A stretch of DNA of 64,000 nt from NCBI RefSeq assembly GCF_026339735.1, contig NZ_JAPEQG010000001.1, positions 620,001-684,000 on the forward strand, written 5' to 3'. Position numbers and translations under genes: made by a program. Below, piece by piece: positions 34,732 through 45,192 of the stretch; position 1 is the stretch's first letter, and each line of letters begins with the position of its first letter. This DNA is from Streptomyces sp. NBC_01669 (GTDB lineage: Bacteria; Actinomycetota; Actinomycetes; Streptomycetales; Streptomycetaceae). The notes under the pieces were generated by a model. The model was not told where the DNA came from and did no database searches. It was given only the letters and a program-made list of their open reading frames with translations.

Positions 34732-34986
34732 TCAGAAGCTAATCGATGTAGCCCTAAGGCTAACGTCATTAGCCATCTTCGTCAACTCCCGTTCCTGGGG
34801 CGCCAGCACCTGGTAGAGCTCGCGTGTGCCCGCCTTGTCAGGAGTACGTCCCGGCTGCAGCGTGTGGTCCAGAAAGCCGTCGGCGAAAAGCTCGTCGAAG
34901 AGGGCGAAGCCGCCGCCGCCCTGTACCTCCTCTGTGTTGCGACGGACGACCGCCTTGGCGGCCTCGCTCAGATTGTTCTCGTTCAT
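34732..34986 (-). pseudogene. Truncated SnoaL-like ester cyclase fragment
   Basis: The 84-residue frame begins like SnoaL/ester-cyclase proteins (VRRNTEEVQGGG, LFDELFADGFLDHT, QPGRTPDKAGTRELY) with a normal GAAGGA ribosome site, but the second half of the roughly 130-residue fold is missing. The last residues (KMANDVSLRATSISF) are not family-like. It is probably a deletion remnant still transcribed with the hydrolase. Confidence 0.6.
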
Positions 34987-35043
34987 GGGATTCCTTCGTG
35001 GAGAGGTGCGGTCGGTCCCGCGGTCACAGGTCGGGAGCAGGTG

Positions 35044-35828
<785 letters not shown>

Positions 35829-38549
35829 ATGGTCGACCATTCCGACCGATCCCGGAGCGGATCGGCTCGGTCACTGAGTGGCAAAGGACCGCGAAGCGTA
35901 GCCGGGCAGGTGTTCATCCTGCAGGCGGTGGTCATTGTCCTGCTTGTGGCGGGCGCGGTTGTGGCGCTGGTTCTCCAGTCGCTCCATGATGCCGAGACGG
36001 AGGCGGAGCGCCGTTCGGTGGCTGCGGCAGAGACGTTCGCGCACTCGCCGGGGATTGTGCAGGCGATCCAGTCTCCCGATCCCTCCAAAGTGCTGCAGCC
36101 GCTCACCGAGGTGGCGCGGAAACTGGCGGGCGTCGACTTCATCGTGGTGACGGACGCACATGGGACTCGTTACACACACCCCCGTCCGGAGCTCATCGGA
36201 AAGCAGTTCGTCGGCACCATCAAACCTTCGCTGGCGGGCCAGGTCCACGTGGAAAACGTCCAGGGGCCCCTTGGCCATGAAGTCCAGGCGATTGTCCCCG
36301 TCAACGCTCCCGACAAGACCGTCGTGGGCCTGGTGGCGGCCGGTCTCAAGGTCGAGAACATCTCCAACGCGGTCGACAAGCAGCTGATGTTCATCTTTGC
36401 CAGCGGGGCCGCCGCGCTCGGCCTGGCCACGGGCGGGGCGGCCCTGGTGGCCAAGCGGCTGCGAAGGCAGACCCACGGGCTCGATCCCGCCCAGATGACC
36501 CGCATGTACGAGCACCATGACGCGGTGCTCCACGCCGTCCGGGAAGGGGTGCTCATCGTCGGACACGACGGTCGGCTGCTGCTGGCGAACGACGAGGCCG
36601 AACGGCTTCTCGATCTGCCGCCCGACGCCCAGGGGCGCCCCGTCAAGGAACTGAAGAGCCTCGACCCGGCCACGGCGGAGCTGCTCGTCTCCGGTCGCGT
36701 GGCCACGGACGAGATGTACTTGGCCGGGGATCGCACGCTGGTGGTGAACCAGCGGCGCACCGCCCGTAACGGAAGCCCCCTGGGAACGGTGGCGACCCTG
36801 CGCGACTCCACCCAGCTCCTGGCACTGACGGGCAAGGTGGAAACGACGAACGAACGCCTCAGGCTGCTGTACGACGCGGGGGTGGGCATCGGCACCACCC
36901 TGGACGTGACGCGCACGGCCGAGGAACTGGCCGAGACGGCCGTCCCCCGGTTCGCGGACTTCGTCACGGTCGACCTCGCCGCCCCCGTCCTGCACGGGGA
37001 GGAGCCGACCGGCACGGCTGCCGACCTGCGCCGCACCGCCGTCAGCGGCATCCGGGACGACCACCCCCTCTACCCGTGCGGCGCGCTCATCACCTTTCTT
37101 CCCTCCACGCCTCAAGCACGCGGATTCGCCACCGGCCGGTCGGTGGTGGTGCGCGATCTGTCCTCCGCACCCGAATGGCGTGCTCAGGACCCGGAACGGA
37201 CAGGCAACGTCGTCGACTACGGAATCCACTCACTCCTCACGACGCCGCTGCAGGCGCGGGGCGTGGTGCTGGGCCTGGCCAACTTCTGGCGCTCGCGGGA
37301 GGCCGGAGCGTTCGACGAGGAGGACCAATCGCTCGCCGAGGAACTGGTCGCCCGTGCCGCGGTCAGTATCGACAACGCACGCCGGTACACCCGCGAACAC
37401 GCCCTGGCGGTGATGTTGCAACGCAGCCTGCTGCCGCGCGCTCTGCCCGAACAGAACGCCCTGGATGTCGCCCACCGCTATCTGCCCGCACAGTCCGGAG
37501 TCAGCGGTGACTGGTTCGATGTGATTCCGCTGTCGGGCAACCGCGTCGCGTTGGTCGTCGGCGACGTCGTCGGCCATGGGCTGCACGCCGCCGCCACCAT
37601 GGGACGGCTACGTACCGCGGTGCACAACTTCTCCACGCTCGATCTGCCTCCCGATGAACTCCTCGACCACCTCGACGACCTCGTGGACCGCATCGACAAG
37701 GAAGAGGGGGGCGCGGACGTCGGTGCAGGCATCGTGGGAGCCACGTGCCTGTACGCGATCTACGATCCGGTCGCCCGGCACTGCACCATGGCCCGCGCCG
37801 GACATCATCTCCCGGCGCTGGTCCACCCCGACGGCAGCGTGGAGTTCCCCGAGCTTCCTGCCGGGCCACCGCTGGGGCTCGGCGGCATGCCGTTCAAGAC
37901 CGCCGAACTGGATCTGGCCGTCGGTGCCCAGCTGGTCCTCTACACCGACGGGCTGATCGAGGACCGCACCCGGGACATCGATGTGGGGATGGAGCTGCTC
38001 CGCCAGGCCCTCGCCCATCCCGGCCGTTCGCCGGAACAGCACTGCCGGGCGGTGCTCGACGCGCTCCTCCCCACCCAGGCCAAGGACGACGTAGCACTGC
38101 TCATCGCCCGCACCCGCGCGCTTTCCGCCGACCAGATTGCCGAATGGGACGTTCCGCTCGACCCCGCCGCCGTAGCCGGGATACGAGCCGCCGTCGCGGA
38201 GAAGCTCGACGAGTGGGGCCTGACGGAACTGGCGTTCACCTCCGAGTTGATTCTCAGCGAGCTGATCACCAACGCCATCCGCCACGCCTCCGCGCCGGTC
38301 CGGGTGCGGCTCCTGCGTGACCGCAACCTGATCTGCGAGGTATCCGACGGCAGCAGCACCTCACCCCATCTGAGGTACGCGGCCACCATGGACGAGGGAG
38401 GCCGCGGACTGTTCCTCGTCTCGCAGATCGCCGAGCATTGGGGCACACGGTATACCCACGAAGGCAAGGTCATCTGGGCGCAGCAACCGCTGCCTCAATC
38501 CGCCCCGGGCGCGAACGACACGGACCCGTCGTCGGCTTCGTCGTCCTGA
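35829..38549 (+). CDS. Membrane sensor PP2C/SpoIIE phosphatase with PAS, GAF and anti-sigma kinase domains
   Basis: The 906-residue protein has two membrane helices (about residues 36-58 and 188-208) flanking an extracytoplasmic CitA/DcuS-like sensor domain (DFIVVTDAHGTRYTHPRPEL). Inside the cell follow a PAS domain (LHAVREGVLIVGHDGRLLLA), a GAF domain (LYDAGVGIGTTLDVTRTAEE), a SpoIIE phosphatase (GDWFDVIPLSG, VGDVVGHGLHAA, TDGLIEDRTR) and a C-terminal HATPase_c (SELITNAIRHAS, GGRGLFLVSQ). Proteins of this plan control anti-anti-sigma factors through phosphorylation. The ligand may be a small carboxylate, by analogy only. Confidence 0.92.
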   Translation: MVDHSDRSRSGSARSLSGKGPRSVAGQVFILQAVVIVLLVAGAVVALVLQSLHDAETEAERRSVAAAETFAHSPGIVQAIQSPDPSKVLQPLTEVARKLAGVDFIVVTDAHGTRYTHPRPELIGKQFVGTIKPSLAGQVHVENVQGPLGHEVQAIVPVNAPDKTVVGLVAAGLKVENISNAVDKQLMFIFASGAAALGLATGGAALVAKRLRRQTHGLDPAQMTRMYEHHDAVLHAVREGVLIVGHDGRLLLANDEAERLLDLPPDAQGRPVKELKSLDPATAELLVSGRVATDEMYLAGDRTLVVNQRRTARNGSPLGTVATLRDSTQLLALTGKVETTNERLRLLYDAGVGIGTTLDVTRTAEELAETAVPRFADFVTVDLAAPVLHGEEPTGTAADLRRTAVSGIRDDHPLYPCGALITFLPSTPQARGFATGRSVVVRDLSSAPEWRAQDPERTGNVVDYGIHSLLTTPLQARGVVLGLANFWRSREAGAFDEEDQSLAEELVARAAVSIDNARRYTREHALAVMLQRSLLPRALPEQNALDVAHRYLPAQSGVSGDWFDVIPLSGNRVALVVGDVVGHGLHAAATMGRLRTAVHNFSTLDLPPDELLDHLDDLVDRIDKEEGGADVGAGIVGATCLYAIYDPVARHCTMARAGHHLPALVHPDGSVEFPELPAGPPLGLGGMPFKTAELDLAVGAQLVLYTDGLIEDRTRDIDVGMELLRQALAHPGRSPEQHCRAVLDALLPTQAKDDVALLIARTRALSADQIAEWDVPLDPAAVAGIRAAVAEKLDEWGLTELAFTSELILSELITNAIRHASAPVRVRLLRDRNLICEVSDGSSTSPHLRYAATMDEGGRGLFLVSQIAEHWGTRYTHEGKVIWAQQPLPQSAPGANDTDPSSASSS

Positions 38550-38649
38550 TCACCACCCACGGCGGACGCGCCACAGGCCTGCCGTCGACCGGCGTGCATC
38601 GGCCCAGGGCCTCTCGGGTGAAGGTGCCGGGCCCGAACGCTCCAGCACT

Positions 38650-39039
38650 CCGGTGATCGAACGCTTGTGCCGGTCCGTCGGCGGGGTCGTCAGCGTCGAC
38701 CAGCCCCTCGGCCACACCCACGGCGACCTCGCGGCGGATCCTGACACCCCCGCGATCGTGGCCACCGGTGAGCCGCCGCTCCACGCGAGGGCGGAAAGAG
38801 CCCATCCGCTTCTCGCGGATCCCGATTGTGCGGTGCACGGCCGCCAGCCGCTTCTCCGCATCCTGGTACGGACTCTTTCCGTCAATTTCATGAAAGCACC
38901 CCGAGTGGCAGGCCACCACCGCCCGGTCGGCCTCGTCCGGGTGTGCCGGAGCGTCGACGGAGTGGTGAACGTGGCCAATCGGCTCACGTACGAGCAGGAC
39001 GACATGTCGGTCGACGCCCAGGAAGCCGCAGAGCGATAG
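38650..39039 (+). pseudogene. Two joined remnants of CBS-BON genes
   Basis: This 390-base stretch encodes two copies of the BON-domain end typical of the nearby CBS-BON proteins: VIERLCRSVGGVVSVDQPLG at 38653 onward and VCRSVDGVVNVANRLTYEQD near 38940-39000. The sequence between is not CBS-like. The CBS domains are missing, so this looks like two successive deletion remnants just upstream of an intact paralogue. Confidence 0.6.
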
Positions 39040-39049
39040 GAGTGGACGG

Positions 39050-39706
39050 GTGAGACATCGAGACATTGGCGAGCTGATGACCCGCGCGGTCGTGACGGTC
39101 CCGGGGAATGCAGCGTTCAAGGACATCGTGCGCACACTCACTGAGCACCAGGTCTCGGCCGTCGCGGTCGTCGACGACGTGGGGCACCCGCTCGGAGTGG
39201 TATCGGAAGGCGACCTTCTGCCGAAGTCGGCCGATCAGGGGGACTTCCTGCGGTCCCTGCCGGCGCCCGAGCCGCGTGAGCGGGAGAAAGCGGAGGGCAC
39301 GCGGGCCGAGGAACTGATGTCGGCGCCCGCCGTGTGCGCCAGGGCGGACTGGACCGTGGCCGAGGCGGCCCGGCTCATGGAGGCGCAGAGCGTCAGACGA
39401 TTGCTGGTCGTGGACGAGGCGGACACATTGGTGGGCATCGTCAGCCGGCGCGATCTGCTGAAGATCTTCCTGCGCGACGACGAGACCATCCGCCACGAGA
39501 TCACCGGCGACGTACTCGACCTGACCTTGCACCAGGACCCCGGCGCCATCACCGTCGAAGTGACCGACGGCCGTGTCGAACTGAACGGCTCGGTGCGGTT
39601 CAAGAGCCTGATCCCGGTGATCGAACGGTTGTGCCGCACCGTCGACGGAGTGGTTCACGTGGCGCAGCACCTCGGATACGCCGTCGACGACGCATCCGTC
39701 CCCTGA
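39050..39706 (+). CDS. CBS-BON domain protein
   Basis: The 218-residue protein has two CBS domains (about residues 8-65 and 87-140; MTRAVVTVPGNAAFKDIVRT, LGVVSEGDLLP, MSAPAVCARADWTVAEAARL, LVGIVSRRDLLKIFL) and a C-terminal BON domain (ITVEVTDGRVELNGSVRFKS). CBS pairs bind adenine nucleotides, and BON domains associate with membranes or phospholipid. It belongs to the paralogue group at 41886, 51310 and 52664. Confidence 0.9.
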   Translation: MRHRDIGELMTRAVVTVPGNAAFKDIVRTLTEHQVSAVAVVDDVGHPLGVVSEGDLLPKSADQGDFLRSLPAPEPREREKAEGTRAEELMSAPAVCARADWTVAEAARLMEAQSVRRLLVVDEADTLVGIVSRRDLLKIFLRDDETIRHEITGDVLDLTLHQDPGAITVEVTDGRVELNGSVRFKSLIPVIERLCRTVDGVVHVAQHLGYAVDDASVP

Positions 39707-39865
39707 CGTACGGCGTTCTCGCGGCACCGGCGGTCCGCGACCGCTGCCCCGGATCGCGCCCTGCACCGGTCCAGTCACCGAGGGGGGCCCGCCGTTCCAC
39801 TCCGACATGGGCGAGGACAAATCCTCCGGCACACCCCACAGCACCGCACTCCTGAGGAGGGCGCC

Positions 39866-40015
39866 GTGGACCGCCACATCACCGTCGGCCTCGACGGATT
39901 TCCTGAAAGCGCAGCCGCTGCCCGTTGGACGGCACGCGCGGCCCGTCTGCGGGATGCGGCCCTGCACCCCGTCCATGCCCAGGCACGCCCTGCGCAGTTG
40001 GCCGCCCACGGTCCG
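39866..40015 (+). pseudogene. N-terminal fragment of a universal stress protein
   Basis: MDRHITVGLDGFPESAAAAR and WTARAARLRDAALHPVHAQA correspond to the first 45 or so residues of the USP encoded at 53579, complete with a GGAGG ribosome site. After that the frame continues without homology. It is a truncated copy. Confidence 0.6.
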
Positions 40016-40040
40016 CCCACCTCCTTGACTCGGCGGTGCT

Positions 40041-40928
40041 TCATGGACGGTGGGGTACCACTGCGACAGGACAGCTGGAGTGATGGAGCGCCGTGTGGGC
40101 CGTCCGGCCGAGTTGCAGACCCATGTGCCCCTTGCGCCGCGATGCACCCACGACAAGGAGGTCGGCGGCGGCGGAGCGCCGGACGAGAACTTGGTGGGCC
40201 GGCCCCTCGACAGTGGAGCGGGAGACGGCAACGGCCGGGAACTCCTCGATCGAGGCCTCAAGCGCTTGGTCAAGCTCTGTCGCCGCCCGCATCTCCCAGG
40301 TGAGGGCGGGCGGAGAGTCCTTGGCGCGCGGCAGGCCGACCGCTTCGGACGCGGGGCATCGCCAGGCACGTACTGCGTCGATCTCACAGTGCCGGGTCGC
40401 AGCCTCACGGAAAGCGAACCTCACGGCAGCCGACCCGTGGGCCACGTCCGCGACGCCGAGCAGGATGCGGCCGTGCGCTCCGGCTGTTCCTGCCGCGTCG
40501 CCGCGTACCACGATGACAGGACACTGGGCCCGGGACGCCAGGGCCAGACTCACGGAACCCAAGAGGAGCTCCTTGAGCTGGCCCCGGCCCCTGGATCCGA
40601 CAATCAGCATCGCAGCCTTGTGCGCCTCGTCGAGCAACGCCTTGACCGTGTCCTCCGCCAGAACCTCGGTGGTGATCTTCAGATCCGGATTACGCATGCC
40701 TGCGCGCTTGACCGCGGTGGCCACGATGGTTTCGGCCAGAATCTGCTCGGAGGGGCGCTCGATGCCCCGATGCAGACCTGCCCCCTCGTAGCGTTCCCAT
40801 CGGGAGGCGTAGACAACTCTCAGAGGAAGGCCGTGACGGGCTGCCTCCTCCACGGCCCAGTCGACCGCCCGCAAGCTCGAATCCGATCCATCCACGCCCA
40901 CGACCAGGGGCTGCTCCATGGTCCCCAT
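40041..40928 (-). CDS. Universal stress protein, tandem UspA domains
   Basis: The roughly 295-residue protein has two UspA domains. The first (VVGVDGSDSSLRAVDWAVEE) contains the ATP-binding signature GSRGRGQLKELLLGSVS. The second ends GRTAHTALHHSSCPVAVVP with a less regular GASRRKGHMG loop. ATG 40928 or ATG 40919 could be the start. Tandem USPs are typical members of DosR/OsdR regulons. A GGGCCGATTGGTCC box lies 201 bases upstream. Confidence 0.9.
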   Translation of the reverse strand: MGTMEQPLVVGVDGSDSSLRAVDWAVEEAARHGLPLRVVYASRWERYEGAGLHRGIERPSEQILAETIVATAVKRAGMRNPDLKITTEVLAEDTVKALLDEAHKAAMLIVGSRGRGQLKELLLGSVSLALASRAQCPVIVVRGDAAGTAGAHGRILLGVADVAHGSAAVRFAFREAATRHCEIDAVRAWRCPASEAVGLPRAKDSPPALTWEMRAATELDQALEASIEEFPAVAVSRSTVEGPAHQVLVRRSAAADLLVVGASRRKGHMGLQLGRTAHTALHHSSCPVAVVPHRP

Positions 40929-41128
40929 CGCCTCTCGTCCTGTTGTCGTCAGATGCCCACGTCGCCACCGCGCCATCCCCCTGAACTTCCCAGGAGGGAC
41001 GATCAAGACCCAATCCTGAACATTCGACCTAATATTCGTAATAAACGGTGCGATCGATATATACCCCTCAGGAGGACCTGACGTATGTGTTCGGTGTGGA
41101 TCCATCCCGCTGCCCCGGCTCGCATGTA

Positions 41129-41142
41129 GGGCCGATTGGTCC
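41129..41142. promoter_or_regulatory. DosR/OsdR-like palindrome
   Basis: GGGCCGATTGGTCC pairs at 5 of 7 positions and lies in the divergent region between a USP gene (start 40928) and a cNMP-domain gene (start 41386). It resembles the GGGCCGATCGGTCC box at 59779. Confidence 0.45.
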
Positions 41143-41385
41143 CCAGGTCGCCCCCGTAGAGCCCCTGGGGACCACAGATCTTTCGGCGCAGGCTGTTCTC
41201 AGTTCCGCCGGAGGAAGCGATATGACGGCAGCCTCGGCCCGCGGATGGCACGACCCTGTGGATCCCCACTGGTAGGACCCGCACGCAGTACAAGGATGCA
41301 CAGTGCCGAGAGGAGCACGGCTCCGGCTCAGGCACTGCCGACAACGATCTCAAGATCCGTGCCGCCCTGTGGAGGAGACCAGATC

Positions 41386-41844
41386 ATGACCACTCCAACC
41401 ATCCGGTCGCTGGGCACCAAGCACCGAGACCGGCTCATGCAGTTCACCCGGGAAGTGTCGTTCCCGGAGGGGACACGCATCTTTGAGGAGGGGCAGAGGG
41501 CCGACCACTTCTGGATCGTGCGGACCGGCACCGTCAGCCTCGACTTTCGCATGCCGAAAGGACCGCCGGCGGTCATCGAGTCACTCGGGCACGGAGAGCT
41601 GATCGGCTGGTCATGGTTGTTCAGCCCTTATGTGTGGCAGCTGGGAGCCGAGGCGATGACGCACGTGCGCGCCTACGAACTCGATGCCGCGCAGGTGCGC
41701 CACGCCTGCGACTTGGATCCGGAACTGGCCGCCGCCGTGGCCCTGTGGGTCGGCCGGGTGATAGCCCACCGACTTCAGTCCGCCAGGGCCCGTCTGCTGG
41801 ACCTGTACGCACCGCACGGAAGTGGGCTGCCCCATGTCACCTGA
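41386..41844 (+). CDS. Stand-alone cyclic-nucleotide-binding-domain protein
   Basis: The 152-residue protein is a single CRP-type cNMP-binding domain (FPEGTRIFEEGQRADHFWIV, GTVSLD, LGHGELIGWSWLFSP) with no helix-turn-helix, unlike a CRP activator. The usual R-S-A/T phosphate cassette is not obvious, so cAMP binding is doubtful. A close paralogue of equal length lies at 60032. GGAGGAG stands eight bases before the ATG. Confidence 0.87.
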   Translation: MTTPTIRSLGTKHRDRLMQFTREVSFPEGTRIFEEGQRADHFWIVRTGTVSLDFRMPKGPPAVIESLGHGELIGWSWLFSPYVWQLGAEAMTHVRAYELDAAQVRHACDLDPELAAAVALWVGRVIAHRLQSARARLLDLYAPHGSGLPHVT

Positions 41845-41885
41845 TCCCCCGTCCCGGCCGGACGGGCCCCGGTGAGGAGATCGCC

Positions 41886-42524
41886 ATGCCTCATTCACCG
41901 CACACGGTCAGCGATGTCATGACCCACACCGCCATCGCGGTGGGAGGACAGGCCAGTTACAAGCAAATCGTCGAGCTGATGAAAGAGTGGAAGGTGAGCG
42001 CCCTTCCCGTACTCGAGGGCGAGGGACGAGTGATCGGCGTGGTCTCGGAGGCCGATCTGCTCCCCAAGGAGGAGTCCCGGACCGACGACCCGACCCGGCC
42101 GGAGCTGCCTCTGACCGACCGGGTGAAGGCGGGCGCCGTGAGCGCAAAGGAGCTGATGTCGAGCCCGGCAGTGACCGTCCATCCCGACGCCCTCATAGCA
42201 GAGGCGGCACGCATCATGGCCCAGCGCCACCTGAAGCGGCTGCCTGTGGTCGGCGCGGCCGGACTGCTGGAGGGAATCGTCAGCCGCAGTGATCTGTTGA
42301 AGGTCTTTCTCCGCTCGGACGAAGACCTTGCCGACGAGATCCGCCGCACCGTCACAGACTTGTCCCACCCCGGAGGAGCCGTGACCGTATCCGTCGTGGA
42401 CGGAGTGGTCACGCTCGGAGGCTCGGTACGCGACCGGACACTCATCCCGTTGCTGGCCCGAGCCATCCGAGCGGTCGAGGGCGTTGTGGACATCCACCTG
42501 GACCTGAACCGGACCACGGGTTAG
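41886..42524 (+). CDS. CBS-BON domain protein
   Basis: The 212-residue protein has CBS1 (MTHTAIAVGGQASYKQIVEL, VIGVVSEADLLPKE), CBS2 (MSSPAVTVHPDALIAEAARI, LEGIVSRSDLLKVFLR) and a BON domain (VTVSVVDGVVTLGGSVRDRT). It is 41 bases after the cNMP-domain gene with a GAGGAG ribosome site, probably in the same transcript. The function is inferred as adenylate-sensing near the membrane. Confidence 0.9.
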   Translation: MPHSPHTVSDVMTHTAIAVGGQASYKQIVELMKEWKVSALPVLEGEGRVIGVVSEADLLPKEESRTDDPTRPELPLTDRVKAGAVSAKELMSSPAVTVHPDALIAEAARIMAQRHLKRLPVVGAAGLLEGIVSRSDLLKVFLRSDEDLADEIRRTVTDLSHPGGAVTVSVVDGVVTLGGSVRDRTLIPLLARAIRAVEGVVDIHLDLNRTTG

Positions 42525-42720
42525 GAGGCTGATTTTCGCCGGCGCCGGTGGGCTCGCGCGTTGTGACGACCAGTCGTCGCCGAGAGGCGACCGCCCTTCG
42601 CGAGCCACCCCGTGCGGCTCCGACCGGTTCCCCCAGCCAGCCGGGGCGCCCGGTGTGCATCGTGCCCTCTACGACGACGGGCAACTGGTGGTGGACCTGT
42701 GGGAGGGCGAGCAGGTCATG

Positions 42721-42757
42721 GCTGTGCCCCGCAGGGTCAAGGCCTGCGGGGCACAGC
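42721..42757. terminator. Hairpin terminator between convergent genes
   Basis: GCTGTGCCCCGCAGG and its exact complement (15-bp arms, 7-base loop) lie between the CBS-BON gene and the leftward aldose epimerase gene, so the hairpin can stop both. Confidence 0.75.
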
Positions 42758-42772
42758 GGATCAGGGCAGCCC

Positions 42773-43927
42773 TCAGTGCGCCGAGAATGTGTGGACCGTG
42801 CTCGTGCGGTACGTCTGGCCCGGGCGGAGCACCGTCGAGGGCCAGGACGGCTGGTTCGGGGAGTCCGGGAAGTGCTGGGTCTCCAGGCACATGCCGTCGC
42901 CCTGCCGGTAGATCTTCCCCGAAGTGCCGACCAACGTGCCGTCCAGGAAATTGCCGGAGTAGACCTGCAGCCCCGGCTCGGTCGTGGACAGCCTCACCGT
43001 CCGGCCCGATGACGGGTCGCTCAGCGTCGCGATGTGCTCGGGCGCCGCGGTGACCCCCTTGTCCAGAACCCAGTTGTGGTCGATGCCCTGGCCGTACAGC
43101 AGTTGCTGGTTGCCGACCCGGATGTCCTCGCCGACCGTCTTGGCCCGGCGGAAGTCGAAGGGCGTGCCGGCGACCTTCGCCAGTTCGCCGGTCGGGATGA
43201 GTCCGGAGTCGACAGGCGTGTAGCGGGAGGCGGCGACGGCGAGTTCGTGGTCGTATATGGTGCCGCTGCCCTCACCGGCGAGGTTCCAGTAGATGTGGTT
43301 GGTGAGGTTGACGACCGTCGGCTTGTCGGTCGTCGCCTCGTAGTCGATGTGCCAGTCGCCGCGCGCGGTGAGGGCGTACGTGACCTTCGTCTTGAGCGTG
43401 CCGGGGTAGCCCATCTCGCCGTCGATGCCGGTGTAGTGCAGGTGGAGGCCGACGCGCGTGGAGTCCCGGAACGGCTCGACGTCCCAGACCCGCGTGTTGA
43501 AGCCCTTGGCGCCGCCGTGCAGGCTGTTTTCGCCGTTGTTGACCGAGAGCTGGTAAGTGGTTCCGTCCAGGGTGAAGCGGCCCTTGGCGATGCGGTTTCC
43601 GTAGCGGCCGATGAGTGCGCCGAAGAAGGTGGTGCCGGCGACGTACGACTCGATGTTGTCGTAGCCGAGGGAGACATTGGCGCGCCGGCCGTGACGGTCG
43701 GGGATCTCCAGGGACTGGATGATCCCGCCGTAGGACAGGACCTTCATCCGGGTCCCGCCGTTCTCCAGCGTCCACCGGTACACCTTCGTACCGTCGGCGA
43801 GTCTGCCGAAGAGCTCCTTCACCGGCACTCCGTGCGTGCCTGTCGCGTGGGCCGTTCCGACCGACGTGCTCGCTGCCAGCCCGGCGGCCGCGGCCGCCGT
43901 TATCACCGTGCGTCTGCTCGTGTCCAT
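42773..43927 (-). CDS. Secreted (Tat) aldose 1-epimerase
   Basis: The 384-residue protein begins with a Tat signal (SRRTVITAAAAAGLAAS) and continues as a galactose mutarotase: GGIIQSLEIPDRHGR, GRYGNRIAKGRF, NNGENSLHGGAKGF, NLTNHIYWNLAGE with the catalytic histidine, and a C-terminal ETQHFPDSPNQP. It interconverts sugar anomers outside the cell. It is the last gene of the leftward sugar import operon, 23 bases after the permease. AAGGAG precedes the ATG. Confidence 0.92.
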   Translation of the reverse strand: MDTSRRTVITAAAAAGLAASTSVGTAHATGTHGVPVKELFGRLADGTKVYRWTLENGGTRMKVLSYGGIIQSLEIPDRHGRRANVSLGYDNIESYVAGTTFFGALIGRYGNRIAKGRFTLDGTTYQLSVNNGENSLHGGAKGFNTRVWDVEPFRDSTRVGLHLHYTGIDGEMGYPGTLKTKVTYALTARGDWHIDYEATTDKPTVVNLTNHIYWNLAGEGSGTIYDHELAVAASRYTPVDSGLIPTGELAKVAGTPFDFRRAKTVGEDIRVGNQQLLYGQGIDHNWVLDKGVTAAPEHIATLSDPSSGRTVRLSTTEPGLQVYSGNFLDGTLVGTSGKIYRQGDGMCLETQHFPDSPNQPSWPSTVLRPGQTYRTSTVHTFSAH

Positions 43928-43950
43928 GTCGTGCGGCTCCTTCTGAGAAG

Positions 43951-45192
43951 TTACGAACCGACCTTGCGCTTGTTCCACACGTCGAAGCCGACCGCCGCCA
44001 GCAGCACCAGGCCCTTGATGACCTGCTGCCAGTCGGAGCCGACCCCGACGAGGTTCATGCCGTTGTTGAGCACGCCCAGCACCAGACCGCCGATGATCGC
44101 GCCCAGCACGGTGCCGACGCCGCCGCTCATGGACGCGCCGCCGATGAACGAGGCCGCGATCGCCTCCAGTTCGAAGTTGATGCCGGCCTTGGGGGAGGCG
44201 GCGTTGAAGCGGGCTGCGAAGACCAGGCCGGCCAGGGCGGCCATCATTCCCATGTTCAGGAAGACCAGGAAGACGACCTTCTTGTCCTTGACACCGGACA
44301 GCTTGGCCGCCGGGAGGTTGCCGCCGATCGCGTACACATGACGGCCGATGATCGCGTTGCGCATCACATAGCCGAAGCCGACGACCAGAACACCGAGGAT
44401 CAACAGCACCACCGGTGCACCGTTGTAGCTGGCCAGCAGCATGGTGACGGTGAGGACCGCGGCGATCAGCGCGGTCAGCTTGAGGGCGAACAGTTTGGCG
44501 GGCAGGACGTCCAGCGCGAACTCCTGCTGCCGCTTGCGGTCGCGTACCTCCTGGTAGACCACGAAGGCGATCAGCGCGAGCCCCAGCAGCAGGGTGAGGT
44601 TGTGGTAGTTGGTGTCCGGTCCGACCGCGGGCAGGAAGCCGTTGGCGACCGTCTGCAGGCCGTCCGGGAACGGGCCGACCGTCTGGCCCTTCAGGAAGAT
44701 CTCCGTCAGACCTCGGAAGAGGAGCATTCCGGCGAGGGTGACGATGAACGACGGTATGCCCAGATACGCGATCAAGTAGCCCTGCATCGCTCCCGCGACG
44801 GCACCGAGCAACAGCACCAGGACCACGGCCAGCGGCCAGGCCATCTTGTGGTCGACCATCAGCACCGCGGCCGCCGCTCCGACGAAAGCCGTGAGCGAGC
44901 CGACCGAGAGGTCGATGTGGCCGGCGATGATGACGAGCATCATGCCGATCGCGAGGATCAGGATGTAGCTGTTCTGCAGCACCAGATTGGAGACGTTGCG
45001 CGGCAGCAGCAGGTCGCCGCTGGTCCAGACGGCGAACAGGACGACGATCAGGCCGAGGGCGATGAGCATGCCGTACTGGCGCATATTGCGACGCAGCCCG
45101 TCCAGCATCAGCTGCAGGAGGCTGTCCCCGGCCTTGTCCTTGCCACCGGACGGGGCCGCCGTCGGGGTCTTGGCGGTCAGATTCGCGCTCAT
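43951..45192 (-). CDS. mmsB: Multiple-monosaccharide ABC transporter permease
   Basis: The 413-residue membrane protein has about ten helices and the sugar-permease loop [20 protein letters not shown] with [10 protein letters not shown] near helix 2, as in the MmsB/GguB/XylH group. It forms the channel for the sugar. The ATG overlaps the ATPase stop (ATGA). Confidence 0.9.
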   Translation of the reverse strand: MSANLTAKTPTAAPSGGKDKAGDSLLQLMLDGLRRNMRQYGMLIALGLIVVLFAVWTSGDLLLPRNVSNLVLQNSYILILAIGMMLVIIAGHIDLSVGSLTAFVGAAAAVLMVDHKMAWPLAVVLVLLLGAVAGAMQGYLIAYLGIPSFIVTLAGMLLFRGLTEIFLKGQTVGPFPDGLQTVANGFLPAVGPDTNYHNLTLLLGLALIAFVVYQEVRDRKRQQEFALDVLPAKLFALKLTALIAAVLTVTMLLASYNGAPVVLLILGVLVVGFGYVMRNAIIGRHVYAIGGNLPAAKLSGVKDKKVVFLVFLNMGMMAALAGLVFAARFNAASPKAGINFELEAIAASFIGGASMSGGVGTVLGAIIGGLVLGVLNNGMNLVGVGSDWQQVIKGLVLLAAVGFDVWNKRKVGS